64,000 nt of DNA from Chinchilla lanigera (lineage: Eukaryota > Chordata > Mammalia > Rodentia > Chinchillidae): the NCBI RefSeq assembly GCF_000276665.1, contig NW_004955463.1:5611676-5675675 (forward strand), written 5' to 3'. The translations under genes and the position numbers were made by a program. The notes beneath the pieces were generated by a model, which saw only the letters and a list, made by a program, of their open reading frames with translations, was not told where the DNA came from and made no database searches. This document shows, one piece after another, positions 1 through 11,004 of the stretch (positions are counted from its first letter, which is position 1; every line of letters begins with the position of its first letter).

Positions 1-91
1 TTTTTGGTTTTTCTCCGGTACCGGGAACTGAACTCACGACCTTGCGCTTGCCAGGCAGGCGCTTTTGCCACTGAGCTAAATCCCCAGCCCC
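1..91 (-). mobile_element. ID SINE, cut by window edge
   Basis: tRNA-derived ID element in minus orientation. Read on the minus strand it has the ID head (GGGGCTGGGGATTTAGCTCA), a box-B-like GTGAGTTC and the GGTACCGGAGAAAAACC tail. Its poly-A side lies beyond the window start. Confidence 0.9.
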
Positions 92-221
92 TCTTCTGAA
101 TCTATTGCCTTTAAATATTTTCTTCTTCTTTTTTTTTTTTTTTTTCTGTTGTTTTTTTCTTTCCTGAGATCAGGCAAATGAATGTCCACCTAAATTGTTT
201 TATGGTTTTATTTTAACAGTT

Positions 222-287
222 TACATATGCAGTTATCTATCTACATTTTGCAGTTTTCTGTGGTATATCCAAAATCACATAGAAATT
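222..287 (+). repeat. Direct duplication, copy 1
   Basis: About 66 bp matching 606-671 with about five to six mismatches; the shared core is TTATCTATCTACATTTTGCA plus GTTTTCTGTRGTATATCC. Not part of a repeat family I know. Confidence 0.85.
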
Positions 288-605
288 ACATATACTGAAA
301 GGTGAGGATTTAAAAATTGTTTTTAAAACAGATAGCAGTTTCCTTAAACCGTTTATTGAATAATATAGCCGTTAGAGTAAACATGAAGTTTGGGTTTCTT
401 TTATTATATTAGGGAATATTTTGTTTTTCTTTTGACTTAGTTATTAGGATTCATTCGTTGTATTATGTTTAACTTTTCCCTCCCTTATTCTTGTATCAAG
501 AGTAACTACCTCTGCAATATGTTCTACGTTGAAATAAAAGAAAGTAGGCTGAAAATTGTCAGCAGAATTTTAAGATTTGTAGCCTTTTTTCTGGCTTCTA
601 AAATT

Positions 606-671
606 GACATATACAATTATCTATCTACATTTTGCAGTTTTCTGTAGTATATCCAAGATCACTTAGAAATT
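606..671 (+). repeat. Direct duplication, copy 2
   Basis: Second copy of the segment at 222-287, same orientation, 384 bp downstream. Flanks do not match. Confidence 0.85.
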
Positions 672-3439
672 TATGTTCTGAAACTGGTGGGGAAATACTC
701 TTCCCACTGAGTTACAAAAAAAGAATTTTAGTTCTGGTCTTAGTGGCTTTGAAAGATAATCCTGCTTCTCTTCGTGATTTTATGGCAAAAAAAGAAAACT
801 TGTTTGATTCCATGTTGTTGCCGGATCATCCTCTTTATTTCTGTTTAAACTGTTCTGAACTTCTTTTTGGTACTTGAATATACAGTGTGTTTCTTACCTC
901 TTGACCTTTGAATATATTATTTGGCCTCCTTGGAACATTTGTTCCTATCTTTTTATCTGGCAGACTGCTGTTTTAGATCTTAGCTCCAAATATCACTTCA
1001 TTAGGGAAGCTTTCCTATCCCAAACTTGGTTTAGTTTGCTCTACTGTTTATTCTTTGAAACCCATACAATGTAATAATTTGTCAAGGGATTTATTGGTCA
1101 GTTTTTCTTGAGACAGTAATAGTTTTTAATGAGTTAATTCATGATACATAGCTATGCACACACAATTCTTTTTTTGTCGTGCTGAAGTCTTCTTGCAATA
1201 TTCTCAACTAGTCTTTTTTTATGTTCAGCTTTGAGATTCTACATACCTGATATTTTAATTCACTCTTACATGTAAATAAAGTTAACTAGATAGGAAGGTA
1301 AACATTAACATGCTTTTTCTCAAAGTTGAGATGATTGACATTACTTGTGAACTGATTTGTGTGGGTTTTTTTTGTTCTTTGCATTTTTGTAGCTGATCTG
1401 TTTTCTTTCTGAAGAACTTAGAAATTTCTTAGTTTTTGATATTGTCAGATTACACTGTAATGTGTCAGTTCTTTTCTGTTCTACAGCCCATGAGCTCTTA
1501 TTCCCTTGATATTTTACATCTTTCTTTAATTGTGGCAAAGCCTGTCATTATTTCTATGATATTCCTTTCTTTCCATCCTTTTTTATTTCTTCTCCTTCCT
1601 CATTCTGTCCCTCTGATTATCTTTAGGGAGAGTTCTTTGAGGGGTTAGGTTTAGCAGTGCCAAAACCTGTATTGTAGGTTTTATTTCTCCAGGTGGCTTG
1701 GAGCATAGAGACATGCTTCAGGGCAAAGAGAATCTGATAGTGATTTCTGCCCAGCTGTAACCTGGCTGCTTAGGATTTCCCAGCCCTTCTAACCTTTCTT
1801 TTCTAAGTGCTGTCTCCCTCACTATAATTGTCCAACTGGGAGTCCATCTGTACCTTGCTCCGCAGCCACTTTCCATGATTTTACTTTGACGTTGCTTCTC
1901 TACTTGTGGCTAGAGCTAAACTAGAGATCCTGATTTATATTCTATATTAGCATAGGGGACAATATGATAATGTTGAGAAGTGAAAGCTTTCCTATGGTTT
2001 ATCTCTTGTTTAAGATATATGTTATTACTTGCTCTTAAACTGTTCTTTCTTTTCTTAAAGTGTTGTTTTTAAACTGCAGTCTGGGATTGTCTCCTATCTT
2101 TGTTGCTTCTGGTGATTTCTCCATTGGGGTCAAGGAAGGAACACAGTTTTTTCTGTATTTTATGAAATATTTCTTTTCTTTTATCTAAGCATAAATGTTT
2201 TCTCTAAGTTCAAGTTCTAAAAATTGGAGTAATTAATTAGACTGCTGTTGACAAATGAAAAATCTGTGCAACTTCATTGACTTAATAGAAGTTATTTTGT
2301 AGTTATTTTCTAAACTTATTTTTAAAAACAGCAGGGAGCTATATTTCCTTTTGTTTAACAGTGACTTGTCAAATGATCAGAAACTAATATATTTGATCTA
2401 ATAATTAAAACCTCATACAGTTAGAATTGAAATTAGGAAAGGAAGCAGTAGTGATTTTGAATATTAATTGGAAAATTTATTCTTTTGTTATTGGATATTT
2501 ATTACAAAGCAAGCAAAAATCTGTTACCTGGTATCTATGACTTTGTGTATATTGGGCTGCATAAATTTAATCCAGTCATTTTAAAGGTATATGTCGAAAG
2601 TCATTTTCTAATTTCTCAGGTTAAAGAATGACACTATAGTATGTACTTTTTTTGTAAAGCACATATGTATAAAAAAGAAAACTAAAGATTTTAGGAGGTA
2701 GACTTGTACAAGAAATCAAGTTGAATTAATAAAGTTGAGATGGGCTGTTTGCACTATATACCCCTCTGTAATTTTGAGGCTGCCTCCTAAACATTAGCTA
2801 AGATACAGAGGTGACTCCAGTTTTTAATTTAGGAAAATTATAGATTAGTGTAATGAGCCTCTAGAGATGCTCACTATTATCTAGAACCACTACTAGTGAA
2901 TAATGAATCTGTTATGTAGGACAGAAAAGTTATTTAAAAATTGTGCAGCAATTGTATCAATGTCTCTCATGTTCAAATTTGTTTCAGTGAAAGTAATTTT
3001 ATTGCCAGTGTTTCTATTTTTTTATTTTATATAAAAGTGGATTGATAATGCTTATGATAGGGAAACTAAGATATATAAAGTAAGTAGGCTATTCTGATAT
3101 TTTGCTTTCTAGTTTTACCTAATATTTTCAAAGGTAATAATGAACAAGTCACATATCACCAAGTACCTTTTTATCTTTCCCAGCTATGTGAGGAGTATAT
3201 ATATAAATATATAAATATATATGAATATATGAGTGTGTATGAGTTATTTTGTAGACAATCTTGAACTTACTGTACTATTACTTTGAATATCTTTTGGGGT
3301 AATAGGGTAATTTTTAAAAAATTTTGTTAAAGTAGAAAACGTAATAGAAATTTTATCATGGAGTGTTTAAGTGTTTATTAATGGATTCGCATTTCAAATG
3401 ATGTGTGTGGTGTGATTGAAATACTGTGTTTAAATTTTC

Positions 3440-3695
3440 TTTAAAACTTATTGCAGTAAGAGACGTATTACCATTAGCTCCCCTCAAAATACCTCCCTCC
3501 CTGTCACTTTGAACACATCCCATCATTCTTGCCACTTTCGAAAGTAGCTCTGGAAGGCTTCTTTCCTGTTTTTAGTGGCAGTGTCATGACTGTCTCAAGT
3601 TCTGAATCAGTTCAAGATGTTTACCCTTCATGGTCATTTTGACTTTGGGAATGAGCCAGAAGTGAAACAGTGCCAGATCTGGTGAATAAGGTGAA
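3440..3695 (-). mobile_element. Mariner-type DNA transposon fragment (minus)
   Basis: Translating the minus strand from about 3690 downwards gives PYSPDLALFHFWLIPKV, then MTMKGKHLELIQ. This is the C-terminal part of a mariner/Tc1 transposase, with the PYSPDLA catalytic-region motif. FRKWQE follows near 3530, then the 3' end. Stops are present. It is the minus-strand arm of an inverted pair (see 4105-4290). Confidence 0.85.
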
Positions 3696-3724
3696 TGAAG
3701 ACACCATAATTTTTTATGAGCCTA

Positions 3725-4092
3725 CTAGTTATGGTTTATATCTAGATACCCATCTAAAGCCTCATGAGATCGTAGACAGGACCTTTGGAAAGTTATTAAA
3801 TTATAAGGATATTAGAGCTGGCTTGCTGTCGGTAGGTTGGGCCGAGTTGAAAGAGGCAGGTCACTGTGGGCATGACCTGGAGGGTATCTCTCTTCCAACT
3901 CCTTCCTTGACACGCTCTCCTTGCCAGTTCCCATAACATGAGCAGCTTTTCCTCTGCCATGCCACCTTGCCTTGGAACCATCCAACTATGGAGTGAAATG
4001 AAACCTGCAAACTGTGAACCAAAGTAAACCTTTTCTTTAAGTTGCAGTTGTTGGGTGTTGTGTCCCAGCAGTGAGGAAAGTGAGTAACACAC
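3725..4092 (+). mobile_element. Solo MaLR-type LTR
   Basis: Begins near TTATGGTTTATATCTAGATA. It carries GAGCAGCTTTTCCTCTGCCA, CAAACTGTGAACCAAAG, the polyadenylation-site region TAAACCTTTTCTTTAAGTTG, and ends AAAGTGAGTAACACA. These are the landmarks of rodent ERVL-MaLR LTRs. No internal region is seen. It sits between the two mariner arms. Confidence 0.75.
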
Positions 4093-4104
4093 TGTTTTTC
4101 TGTT

Positions 4105-4290
4105 GGATGGCACTAAGCAGGAATATTTACTGTATTTTGGATCACACGTCATAAAGACACGAAAGAGAACTTCCAGAACTGCTTCAGAAAGTGGCAAGAA
4201 TAATGAGATAAGTGTGTTCAAAGCGAGGAGGAGTATTTTGAGGGAGATGAATGGCAATGTGTTTTTTTACTGTAATAAATTTTTAAAAAT
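4105..4290 (+). mobile_element. Mariner-type DNA transposon fragment (plus)
   Basis: The plus strand encodes KENFQNCFRKWQE, two stops, then DKCVQSEEEYFEGDEWQ. This is the C-terminal end of the same mariner family as the minus copy at 3440-3695, but in the opposite orientation. The 3' end sequences of the two arms (GTATTTTGAGGG, then AATGGYAAT) match each other. Confidence 0.85.
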
Positions 4291-4694
4291 GTAAACATTC
4301 ACCTGTGTGTTTCAGTCACACTACATACAGTGGTTGTAGCTTTGCTGATAGCCCAGTTAGGGAGAAAATCTCTTTAAATTGTGACTTTGTTATTGTAGAT
4401 AAAAATATCAGTTTAAAATACTGTAAGGGCCTTAGATTTTTCTCCGTTTAAATTTTGGAACCACAGTTGTGAGATATAAGATTTAATATTGGCTGACATT
4501 GTGTTTTGGAAGCTTGCTTTAATTTTAGGCTGAATATAAATGCAATACTTTTCTGTTTTTAAACTCAGACCTGGGGAATAAATACCAGTGAGCTTATATT
4601 TGATATTGAAACATTTTGAATGGCCTTAATTGTAATCCTTTAACATTTGAATAAGGAAGATTGTTAAATATTTGCAGTCAGGCTATGTTATAAA

Positions 4695-5770
4695 TTTAGA
4701 TTTTCCTTATACAGTATCTCTGTCAGAATTTCCAATATATTTGACTAAATGTGGGTTGTGATATTTAAATTAGTGCATGTTATGCTTTCTGGATTCATGA
4801 GTTGAGAAAAAATGGACAAAGCTTTTGCCCCTTGATTCTGATTCGATGTAATGCCACAGTAAAACAGGATGCTCTCCTGGAGAGAACTTCTCCTTGGATT
4901 AGGATTTCTTTTCTTAATGTAGTATAGATTTCAAAGATTCCAAGTTATTCAAGTTTGTAGCACATTCCAATAGCTAGGACATAGATGTCTTTGGTGAACT
5001 TCATATCCTGGTTTTTCATCTTTGTCAGCACTTCCAATTCACATTCACATTTTCCCTTGATAAATGGCTTAGCCACTAAAATATTGAATATTATGGAGTT
5101 TGAGGAGAAACTTCAGAGATGTTGGTCTTTTTTTTTGGTTTTTCTCCGGTACCGGGAACCGAACTCACGACCTTGCGCTTGCCAGGCAGGCGCTTTGCCG
5201 CTGAGCTAAATCCCCAGCCCCAAGATGTTGGTCTTTGGTGAGCTCTACTGCAGATTCCTGAAGATCTCACTCATAATACAGCTTTGTGAAAGTTGGTCCA
5301 AAGTTATATTCTCCAAAAGTGGCATTTTTGATCTCTGCATGGTTCTTGTAAATTACATTCTTAGCTAGCTTCCATGTCATCCAGAACAGACACAAACAAA
5401 GCAAGGTTCTCAGCTCGTCACCCAAGATGAGTTTGTTCTGAGTCAGTTTCTCTTCCAACTTTCTAAAACAGGTTTCTTTGATACCAGGACATACAATAGC
5501 CACCTTCTTATGAAATTCCTTTAATTTAACAGTGTGTTTTTTAAGAAGGTATCTTTTAGCTCTGAGTGGGCAGTGGGATCAGGTTGCGCCCGAGCCTGCT
5601 CCCTCAGCATACATGGAAGTCCCCAGCACCGGAAACAGAACTCCTGGCCAAAGTACAGGAACCATGTTGCCCCAGCTACACCACCTGGTGGAGCTGGGGA
5701 GGGGAGTTGAGCATCAGTCTCACTTGGAGAGTACCTAAAGGTCAAAGTAGAGTTCTGGGCCAATATTTTC
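4695..5770 (-). pseudogene. PTCD2: Processed pseudogene of PTCD2, interrupted by an ID SINE
   Basis: The minus strand carries a decayed, intronless copy of PTCD2, a mitochondrial pentatricopeptide-repeat RNA-binding protein. A start-like ATG lies at 5665-5663 with 5'-UTR-like sequence above it. Further down are KRYLL and VKLKEF, then [28 protein letters not shown] and [15 protein letters not shown], a TGA stop, then DLQESAVELTKDQ. An ID SINE (5131-5222) is inserted here. Beyond it come [43 protein letters not shown] and MNPESI. These match the human protein, as I recall it, in the same order across what are several exons in the parent gene, hence a processed copy. Premature stops and frame changes show it is dead. 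The 3' limit is uncertain; I see similarity to about 4695. It lies antisense to TNKS. Confidence 0.85.
5131..5222 (-). mobile_element. ID SINE inside the PTCD2 pseudogene
   Basis: Full-length ID element, minus orientation, flanked by the 14-bp perfect target-site duplication AGATGTTGGTCTTT (5117-5130 and 5223-5236). The duplicated bases belong to the PTCD2 pseudogene, so the SINE arrived after the pseudogene. Confidence 0.93.
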
Positions 5771-6649
5771 ATAATATTGAATTTTTTAAATTTGGAAGGG
5801 AGGAAGAGAGAAGGAAAGGGATTTCTTCAACCTTTATCTTCTGGGAGTAAAAGTGTCTTGAGTTTTCTTTTTGTCTAGTTGCCAGTCACTAGCAGAGAGG
5901 AATGAACTCTCCAGACAGTCTCAGAGTAATCAGAGTTCACTCTATGGATCGGGAAGAGATTTCATTCTTTTAACATATGACTTTATTCCTAATTCCCATA
6001 TAAAATTGAGTTCTCTTGGCCAAGAAGAAGAGGGTTTACTTGCCACAGTTATCAACCTCTAGCTAGTATTTTTGAACCATATGATATTGACAATAATAAT
6101 AACAATATAGTATATTCTATTAGCATGGAATATGATATATAATACAAAATATATACATACAAAGATAACAGTATATAAATATATGTCTAAAATGCATAGT
6201 ATAAAGTATAAAAACATGCATGATATAACACATGTAGCACATAATTGTTTCTCTGGTGGAAGAAAAGAGGCACTATGATTAAGATTTCAATTGTATTTAT
6301 ATATTTAATTTTCAAAAGTAATAAAATAAGTACAGTCATACAACACTCAATGAAGGGAACAGGTTCTGAAATATATGTTGTTATACAATTCTGTTGTGGA
6401 AAATAGAGTATGTTTATATAAACAAAGATGACTGCAACCTCACTAGGTGATATACATACTTTGTGGGACATAAATGGGGTTTGTTGTTAATTGAAAAATT
6501 ATGCAATAGATTACTATATCTGAACCAAAATATTAAATTAAACTATAGTGCAGTTCTTTGCCTCTTTGTAAAACTTATTGTAAATAATAGTAATGTAATA
6601 GGATGGGGAAATACATGTTGTTAAGCATTTTGGTTTGAAATAAAAATTG

Positions 6650-7115
6650 ATAGAATGAATTAGAGGACAGTTTGACAAATGCAGTTTTAAAGTTCATCCT
6701 TTGATGTAATACTTCTGCTTTAAGCGATTTATTTTACATGCATATTTGGAAACACAAAGATGTATGTATAAATAAATTTTTGATAATGGCGAAAGTCTTT
6801 TTATACTGGTAAAACTAGTCACCTAAATGGTATACACAGATGCTAGAATGCTCAGGAGCCATAAGAAATGATAAATTTAGAAATTTTACCTAAAAATTTG
6901 TAATATTTGAACGGTGAAAATGCGTAAAAAACAACATACAATACTTTGAAACACACATCTCTAAAGAAAGAAATGTGGAAGTTTAGTCATCAGAATATTC
7001 GAAGGGGCTGTGTATAGTGGGTGACATTACAGATGATTTTCTTCGTGAATAATTGGTGCTTTCTTGAAATACGTTTTTTTATATTTACATAGAAAAACCT
7101 ATAATTTTCTTTTTA
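6650..7115 (+). mobile_element. Ancient L1 3'-end remnant, sense
   Basis: GGACAGTTTGACAAATGC, GGAAACACAAAGATGTATG, TCAGGAGCCATAAGAAATG and a final AATTGGTGCTTTCTTGAAAT segment follow, loosely, the 3' end of old L1 elements. Highly diverged. Confidence 0.45.
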
Positions 7116-7988
7116 TTAATTAAAATGCATATAAAATTAAAAGCTGCTCATTTATTATGTTGGTTTAATTACTGTGAAACAAGTAAATGTTATGTACAGA
7201 TGTTATGTACAAATATTTTATGAAGCCCATACTGTGTAAGGTACTTTGTACATGATGAAGATACAGACAGCTGTTGGACAGTCAGGGTACCTTTTTTCAT
7301 GAAACATCTTGAACGGAAAATGTACAATAGGTCAGTAAAATAAGTGGATAAGGCACTTCCATATAGTGATTGAGAGTGCAGAGGAAATTAAATTAGGATA
7401 ATATAAAAATGGTGATGGGAGGGTGTGTGCGCATGCAAATGGCTCTAAATTGGTGATCAGTGAAAGTGTCCCTGAGATTCTTCTTGGGGTGAGAATTGCA
7501 TGACAAAAGGAGGCGGACTTGCAAAGTTGTGGGGCTGAGGGCTTCAGACGGATGCATAGCAAATGCAAAATCCCTTGGGCTGGATCAAGTTTATCATATT
7601 CAAAGAACACATGGTTAAAGCCTAAAACTGAGTAAGATTAGAGAGGGAGCAGGCCTACTCACATAAAGTCTTTCCTTTCCCAGTCATAAAGATTTTAAAT
7701 TGATATTTTATATGACAATTAAGATATGTGACAATTAAGATATGATAATGAATAAAACAGAAAACAGATAAAACAGAAAATTGCATAATCCCACTACTTC
7801 CCACTGTATTCATTTAATCTTAAATGTATATTTGGTCCTGTACTTTGTTTTATATGTTTTTAATCTCAAAGACTGCTTAATCTAAGCACTTTTCCATATT
7901 AAATTTTATATAACATCCTTTTTTGTTCATACATGGTTTATATTTGTGTTTTTTATTATGAAAGATACATCCAACAATTTATAATCTT

Positions 7989-8081
7989 TTTTTTTTTTTT
8001 TTTTTTTGGTACCAGGAATCGAACTCACAACCTTGCGCTTGCCAGGCAGGCACTGTGCCACTGAGCTAAATCCCCAGTCCC
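7989..8081 (-). mobile_element. ID SINE
   Basis: Minus-orientation ID element with a T-run of about 21 on the left. The duplication TATAATCTT lies at 7980-7988 and 8082-8090. It has a few differences from the other copies (GGTACCAGGAATCG, CTGTGCC), so it is slightly older. Confidence 0.9.
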
Positions 8082-8456
8082 TATAATCTTGATAACTTGC
8101 AAGTGTATAATTCAGTAGTGTCAAGTACATTCACAATGTTCTACAACATCCCTTTAAATACAAAATGGTATTATATGAAAAACAGACATATTCTGAAAAA
8201 AAAAGTCTCAGTTGTTGACACTTAAATTGTCTCCATGGTATTCCATAAGTAATGCTATGATAATCTTATTGTGATATCTTTGATCATCTATGAAGAATTC
8301 TTTATGATAAATTTTGAAAAATGACATTGATAAGTTAGAGAGTGTGTTTGTTTAAGCTGATTCATGAGAACTGCTACTGCTATATTATTTTTTCCTAAGG
8401 TGATACCAGTTTACATTCATATTATCAGTGTTTAAGCGTACTTCTACTTCAACTAC

Positions 8457-8843
8457 TGTTATGGTTTGTGTCTGGGTGTCCTCCTAAAACCTCAGTGCAG
8501 TCATAGGGTTTTTTCGGAGGTGGCTGAATCTAGAATGTATGATTGATTCATAGTGCAATACTGGGATTCAGGGTGCTGAAATTGCGAGTGGGTGATTGCT
8601 GGATGAGTCCATTGGTTGAACTGGCACCACCCTAATCTGGGTAGACTGGATACAATAAAAGTGACCAAGAGGCTTATCTCGCTCTCTCCCAAAAAAGTTG
8701 CTTTTGCTGTCTTCTGCTATGTGCCACCCTGCCCTAGAGCCAATCGATTATGGACTGCAATCTCTACAAACTGTGAGCTAAATAAACCTTTTCCCCTTTT
8801 GACTTAGAGTGTCGGATATTTTGTCTAAACGAGAGACAAAACA
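8457..8843 (+). mobile_element. Solo MaLR-type LTR
   Basis: Runs from TGTTATGGTTTGTGTCTGG to GAGAGACAAAACA. It includes TCTGCTATGTGCCACCCTG, CTATGGACTGCAATC-like sequence and CAAACTGTGAGCTAAATAAA plus CCTTTTCC, as in MaLR 3' ends. Just downstream, ACCTTCTCCCTAATAC occurs twice about 50 bp apart (about 8842 and 8895), a small tandem duplication. Confidence 0.75.
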
Positions 8844-10699
8844 CCTTCTCCCTAATACCAAGCACTAATATTTTTCCCTAATACTTAAGACAACTACCTT
8901 CTCCCTAATACTATGCATTTATATTTTCAATCTAAAAGTTTTAGTAAAAAGCAAACACAATTTTCCTAGTTTGATTCCTAACTATTATGAATATGTTAAA
9001 ATTCTAATTGATGTTTAAAAGTATTTTACTTAAACTTTTATTATTAATGAAGAAAGGAAAGTAGTTCTGAAGCATTGTTAGTACACTAGTTAGGAAAAAA
9101 TAAGTTTGTACTCAGGCTTTACTCAAATCCATATAGGTAAAGAGAATCACTTAGTTTTTCTGGGTAAAGACAGTGCCTGCAGCTCAGTGGAAGATTAGGT
9201 TTGAGGTCAAAGGAATAAAGATAACCAAAGAGAACCAAACAGAACCTAATATTTGTAAAGTTCTGTAGGTATTAAGAACAAATCAAACCCTGGCAGGGTT
9301 ATGACAGTTACTTTAGCATGTACTTTGTGCATTTGTTCCACTGACTAATGCAAAATTGACTTTTGTTTTAACCTAAAGCATTCAGCTTAACTTGAAGGAT
9401 TTTTTTTTTTTTTTGTAGAAGCCTAATTCTGGTTTTGTGATACATGTATGTGGAAATGTATCTTTTATGTTGGAGACTTTCTTAGTGCTTACTTTCCTAT
9501 TTCTCTGGGTAGCATGGAGAACATATCATGAAATAAGTTTCTATCTTCCTTGGTATTTTCCAAATTGTTCTCATTTATTTAATATATGCATAAAATTGAG
9601 AAAGATACAACTTTCTCACTACCTTTTATTTTTATTTAAGATGCCATTTCTAACAGTCTTACTCAGTAAGTAATAATATGGAGGTGGTGATACTTAGCTA
9701 ATAAGATGTATGAAACATAAAGTGGGGAAAATCATTAATAAAGGTACTAAAAATAAAATGCTAATACATACAGTTTCTGTACATATTAGCAATATAGCTC
9801 ATAATTTTATTGTTTTGGTAAATTTACTTTAAAATTACCAATGGCCATATTTTTCTCTGTTGATCTTACTAAATCTTCATCATGCTGGACTTTGCATAAT
9901 GTTGTTGCTTCTTGACTTCCTTGATATCCTTCTTGATATTTCTTACGTAAGTGTTTACCTATACTTTACACTGCTTCAGATTCTACCTGACTCTTACCCT
10001 TGCCTCCTTTTTTCTATATAAAAACTGTGATACTTCCCGTGTTCTGATTGAGTATTCTCAAATGCCTATTTTGCACTTGTCTGCCCTATGGTTTTCTCAG
10101 CCTTAATAAATCTGATCTTGAAGTTTCACTTAACAACCCATTTCACATAATTTGACCACTAGCCCCAGTAATAGAAATCCTTGTATCTTCTTTAGTTCTC
10201 CCTTTACAGAATCCCCTGTAACTAAACTGTTACCACTTATTTCTGTTAACTTGGCGTCTCTCTCTCTAGCCTTTCTGGTGTAATGTTGAATATTGTAATT
10301 TGTCTTAGCTTCAATTGTCAGCAGTATTTAAATGACCTTTATTCTTAAAATATAAAGATGAAGTTTGTGCATATAATTTTGTCTTGTGAAGCTTGCGGGG
10401 AAAGTGAGCACCTTGCACAAGAGTATTGCTTTTTCCATTGTGTATTTCTAGCACAGTTGCCCAACCATATAACAGATAATTGAGAAATGTTTTTTGAATC
10501 ACCTGCCCAGTGACTAAGGGAAGAGCTTTTTTTTAATTCTATGTAGTTTTGTGAAATGAAGGATCAGTTTGGACACAACTAACTTTTTTTAATCCTTTTT
10601 ATTGTAGAGTGCAGCGTGTTTTTGTTATTTAAAGTTATCCTGTAGGTCCTTCTTACAAAATTGATTTAATGTATAAAATATCTTTTCCAATTCTTTTAG

Positions 10700-10924
10700 G
10701 CTTTGGAAGGAAGGATGTGGTAGAGCATTTACTGCAGATGGGTGCTAATGTGCATGCTCGTGACGACGGAGGCCTCATTCCGCTCCATAACGCCTGCTCT
10801 TTTGGCCATGCTGAGGTTGTGAGTTTGTTACTGTGCCAAGGAGCTGATCCGAATGCTAGGGATAACTGGAACTATACACCACTGCATGAAGCTGCGATTA
10901 AAGGGAAAATTGACGTCTGTATTG
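10700..10924 (+). CDS. TNKS: TNKS internal exon A (ankyrin repeats, cluster I)
   Basis: Internal coding exon of tankyrase 1, a poly-ADP-ribosyltransferase whose ankyrin-repeat clusters recruit substrates such as axin and TRF1. It is 225 nt: the last two bases of a split Gly codon, 74 full codons from [10 protein letters not shown] to GKIDVCI, then the first base of a split Val codon. It holds the end of one ankyrin repeat, a full repeat ([20 protein letters not shown], then CQGADPNA) and the first half of another ([17 protein letters not shown]). The acceptor is pyrimidine-rich and ends ttttag|GC; the donor is ATTG|gtaagt, close to consensus. [18 protein letters not shown] matches my memory of TNKS, whereas TNKS2 has VEYLLQNGANVQ. 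An upstream in-frame ATG at 10669 lies in the intron and is not the start. By human gene structure this should be coding exon 2. Confidence 0.96.
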
Positions 10925-10963
10925 GTAAGTAGTATTTGATGATATCTAAAGAAGGCAACGGTT

Positions 10964-10968
10964 TATTA

Positions 10969-11003
<35 letters not shown>

Positions 11004-11004
11004 T
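10964..11004 (+). repeat. (ATT)n microsatellite near the exon A donor
   Basis: About 13 ATT units beginning 40 nt after the exon A splice donor. Confidence 0.95.

Larger units (their letters stand above)
1..10699 (+). other. TNKS: TNKS upstream intron (3' part)
   Basis: Intron sequence upstream of exon A; its donor is outside the window. It contains ID SINEs, a mariner/MaLR cluster at 3.4-4.3 kb, a PTCD2 pseudogene, an old L1 tail and a MaLR LTR, each listed separately. In 92-3440 (apart from a direct duplication at 222/606), 4290-4690, 5775-6640, 8095-8455 and 8900-10690 I see AT-rich DNA with no recognisable gene or repeat. The 7235-7650 stretch has the texture of an ancient mammalian interspersed repeat, but I could not place it. 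Open frames of 60-94 codons here have no recognisable domains. Confidence 0.85.

Noticed and set aside
3796..4257. 153-codon open frame on the minus strand
   Set aside because: It spans the MaLR LTR and the plus-strand mariner fragment in the wrong frame; no domain.
10669..10701. ATG upstream of exon A giving [15 protein letters not shown]
   Set aside because: The residues before GFGRK come from the intron and its acceptor tract (ttcttttag); the true codon before Phe is a split Gly.
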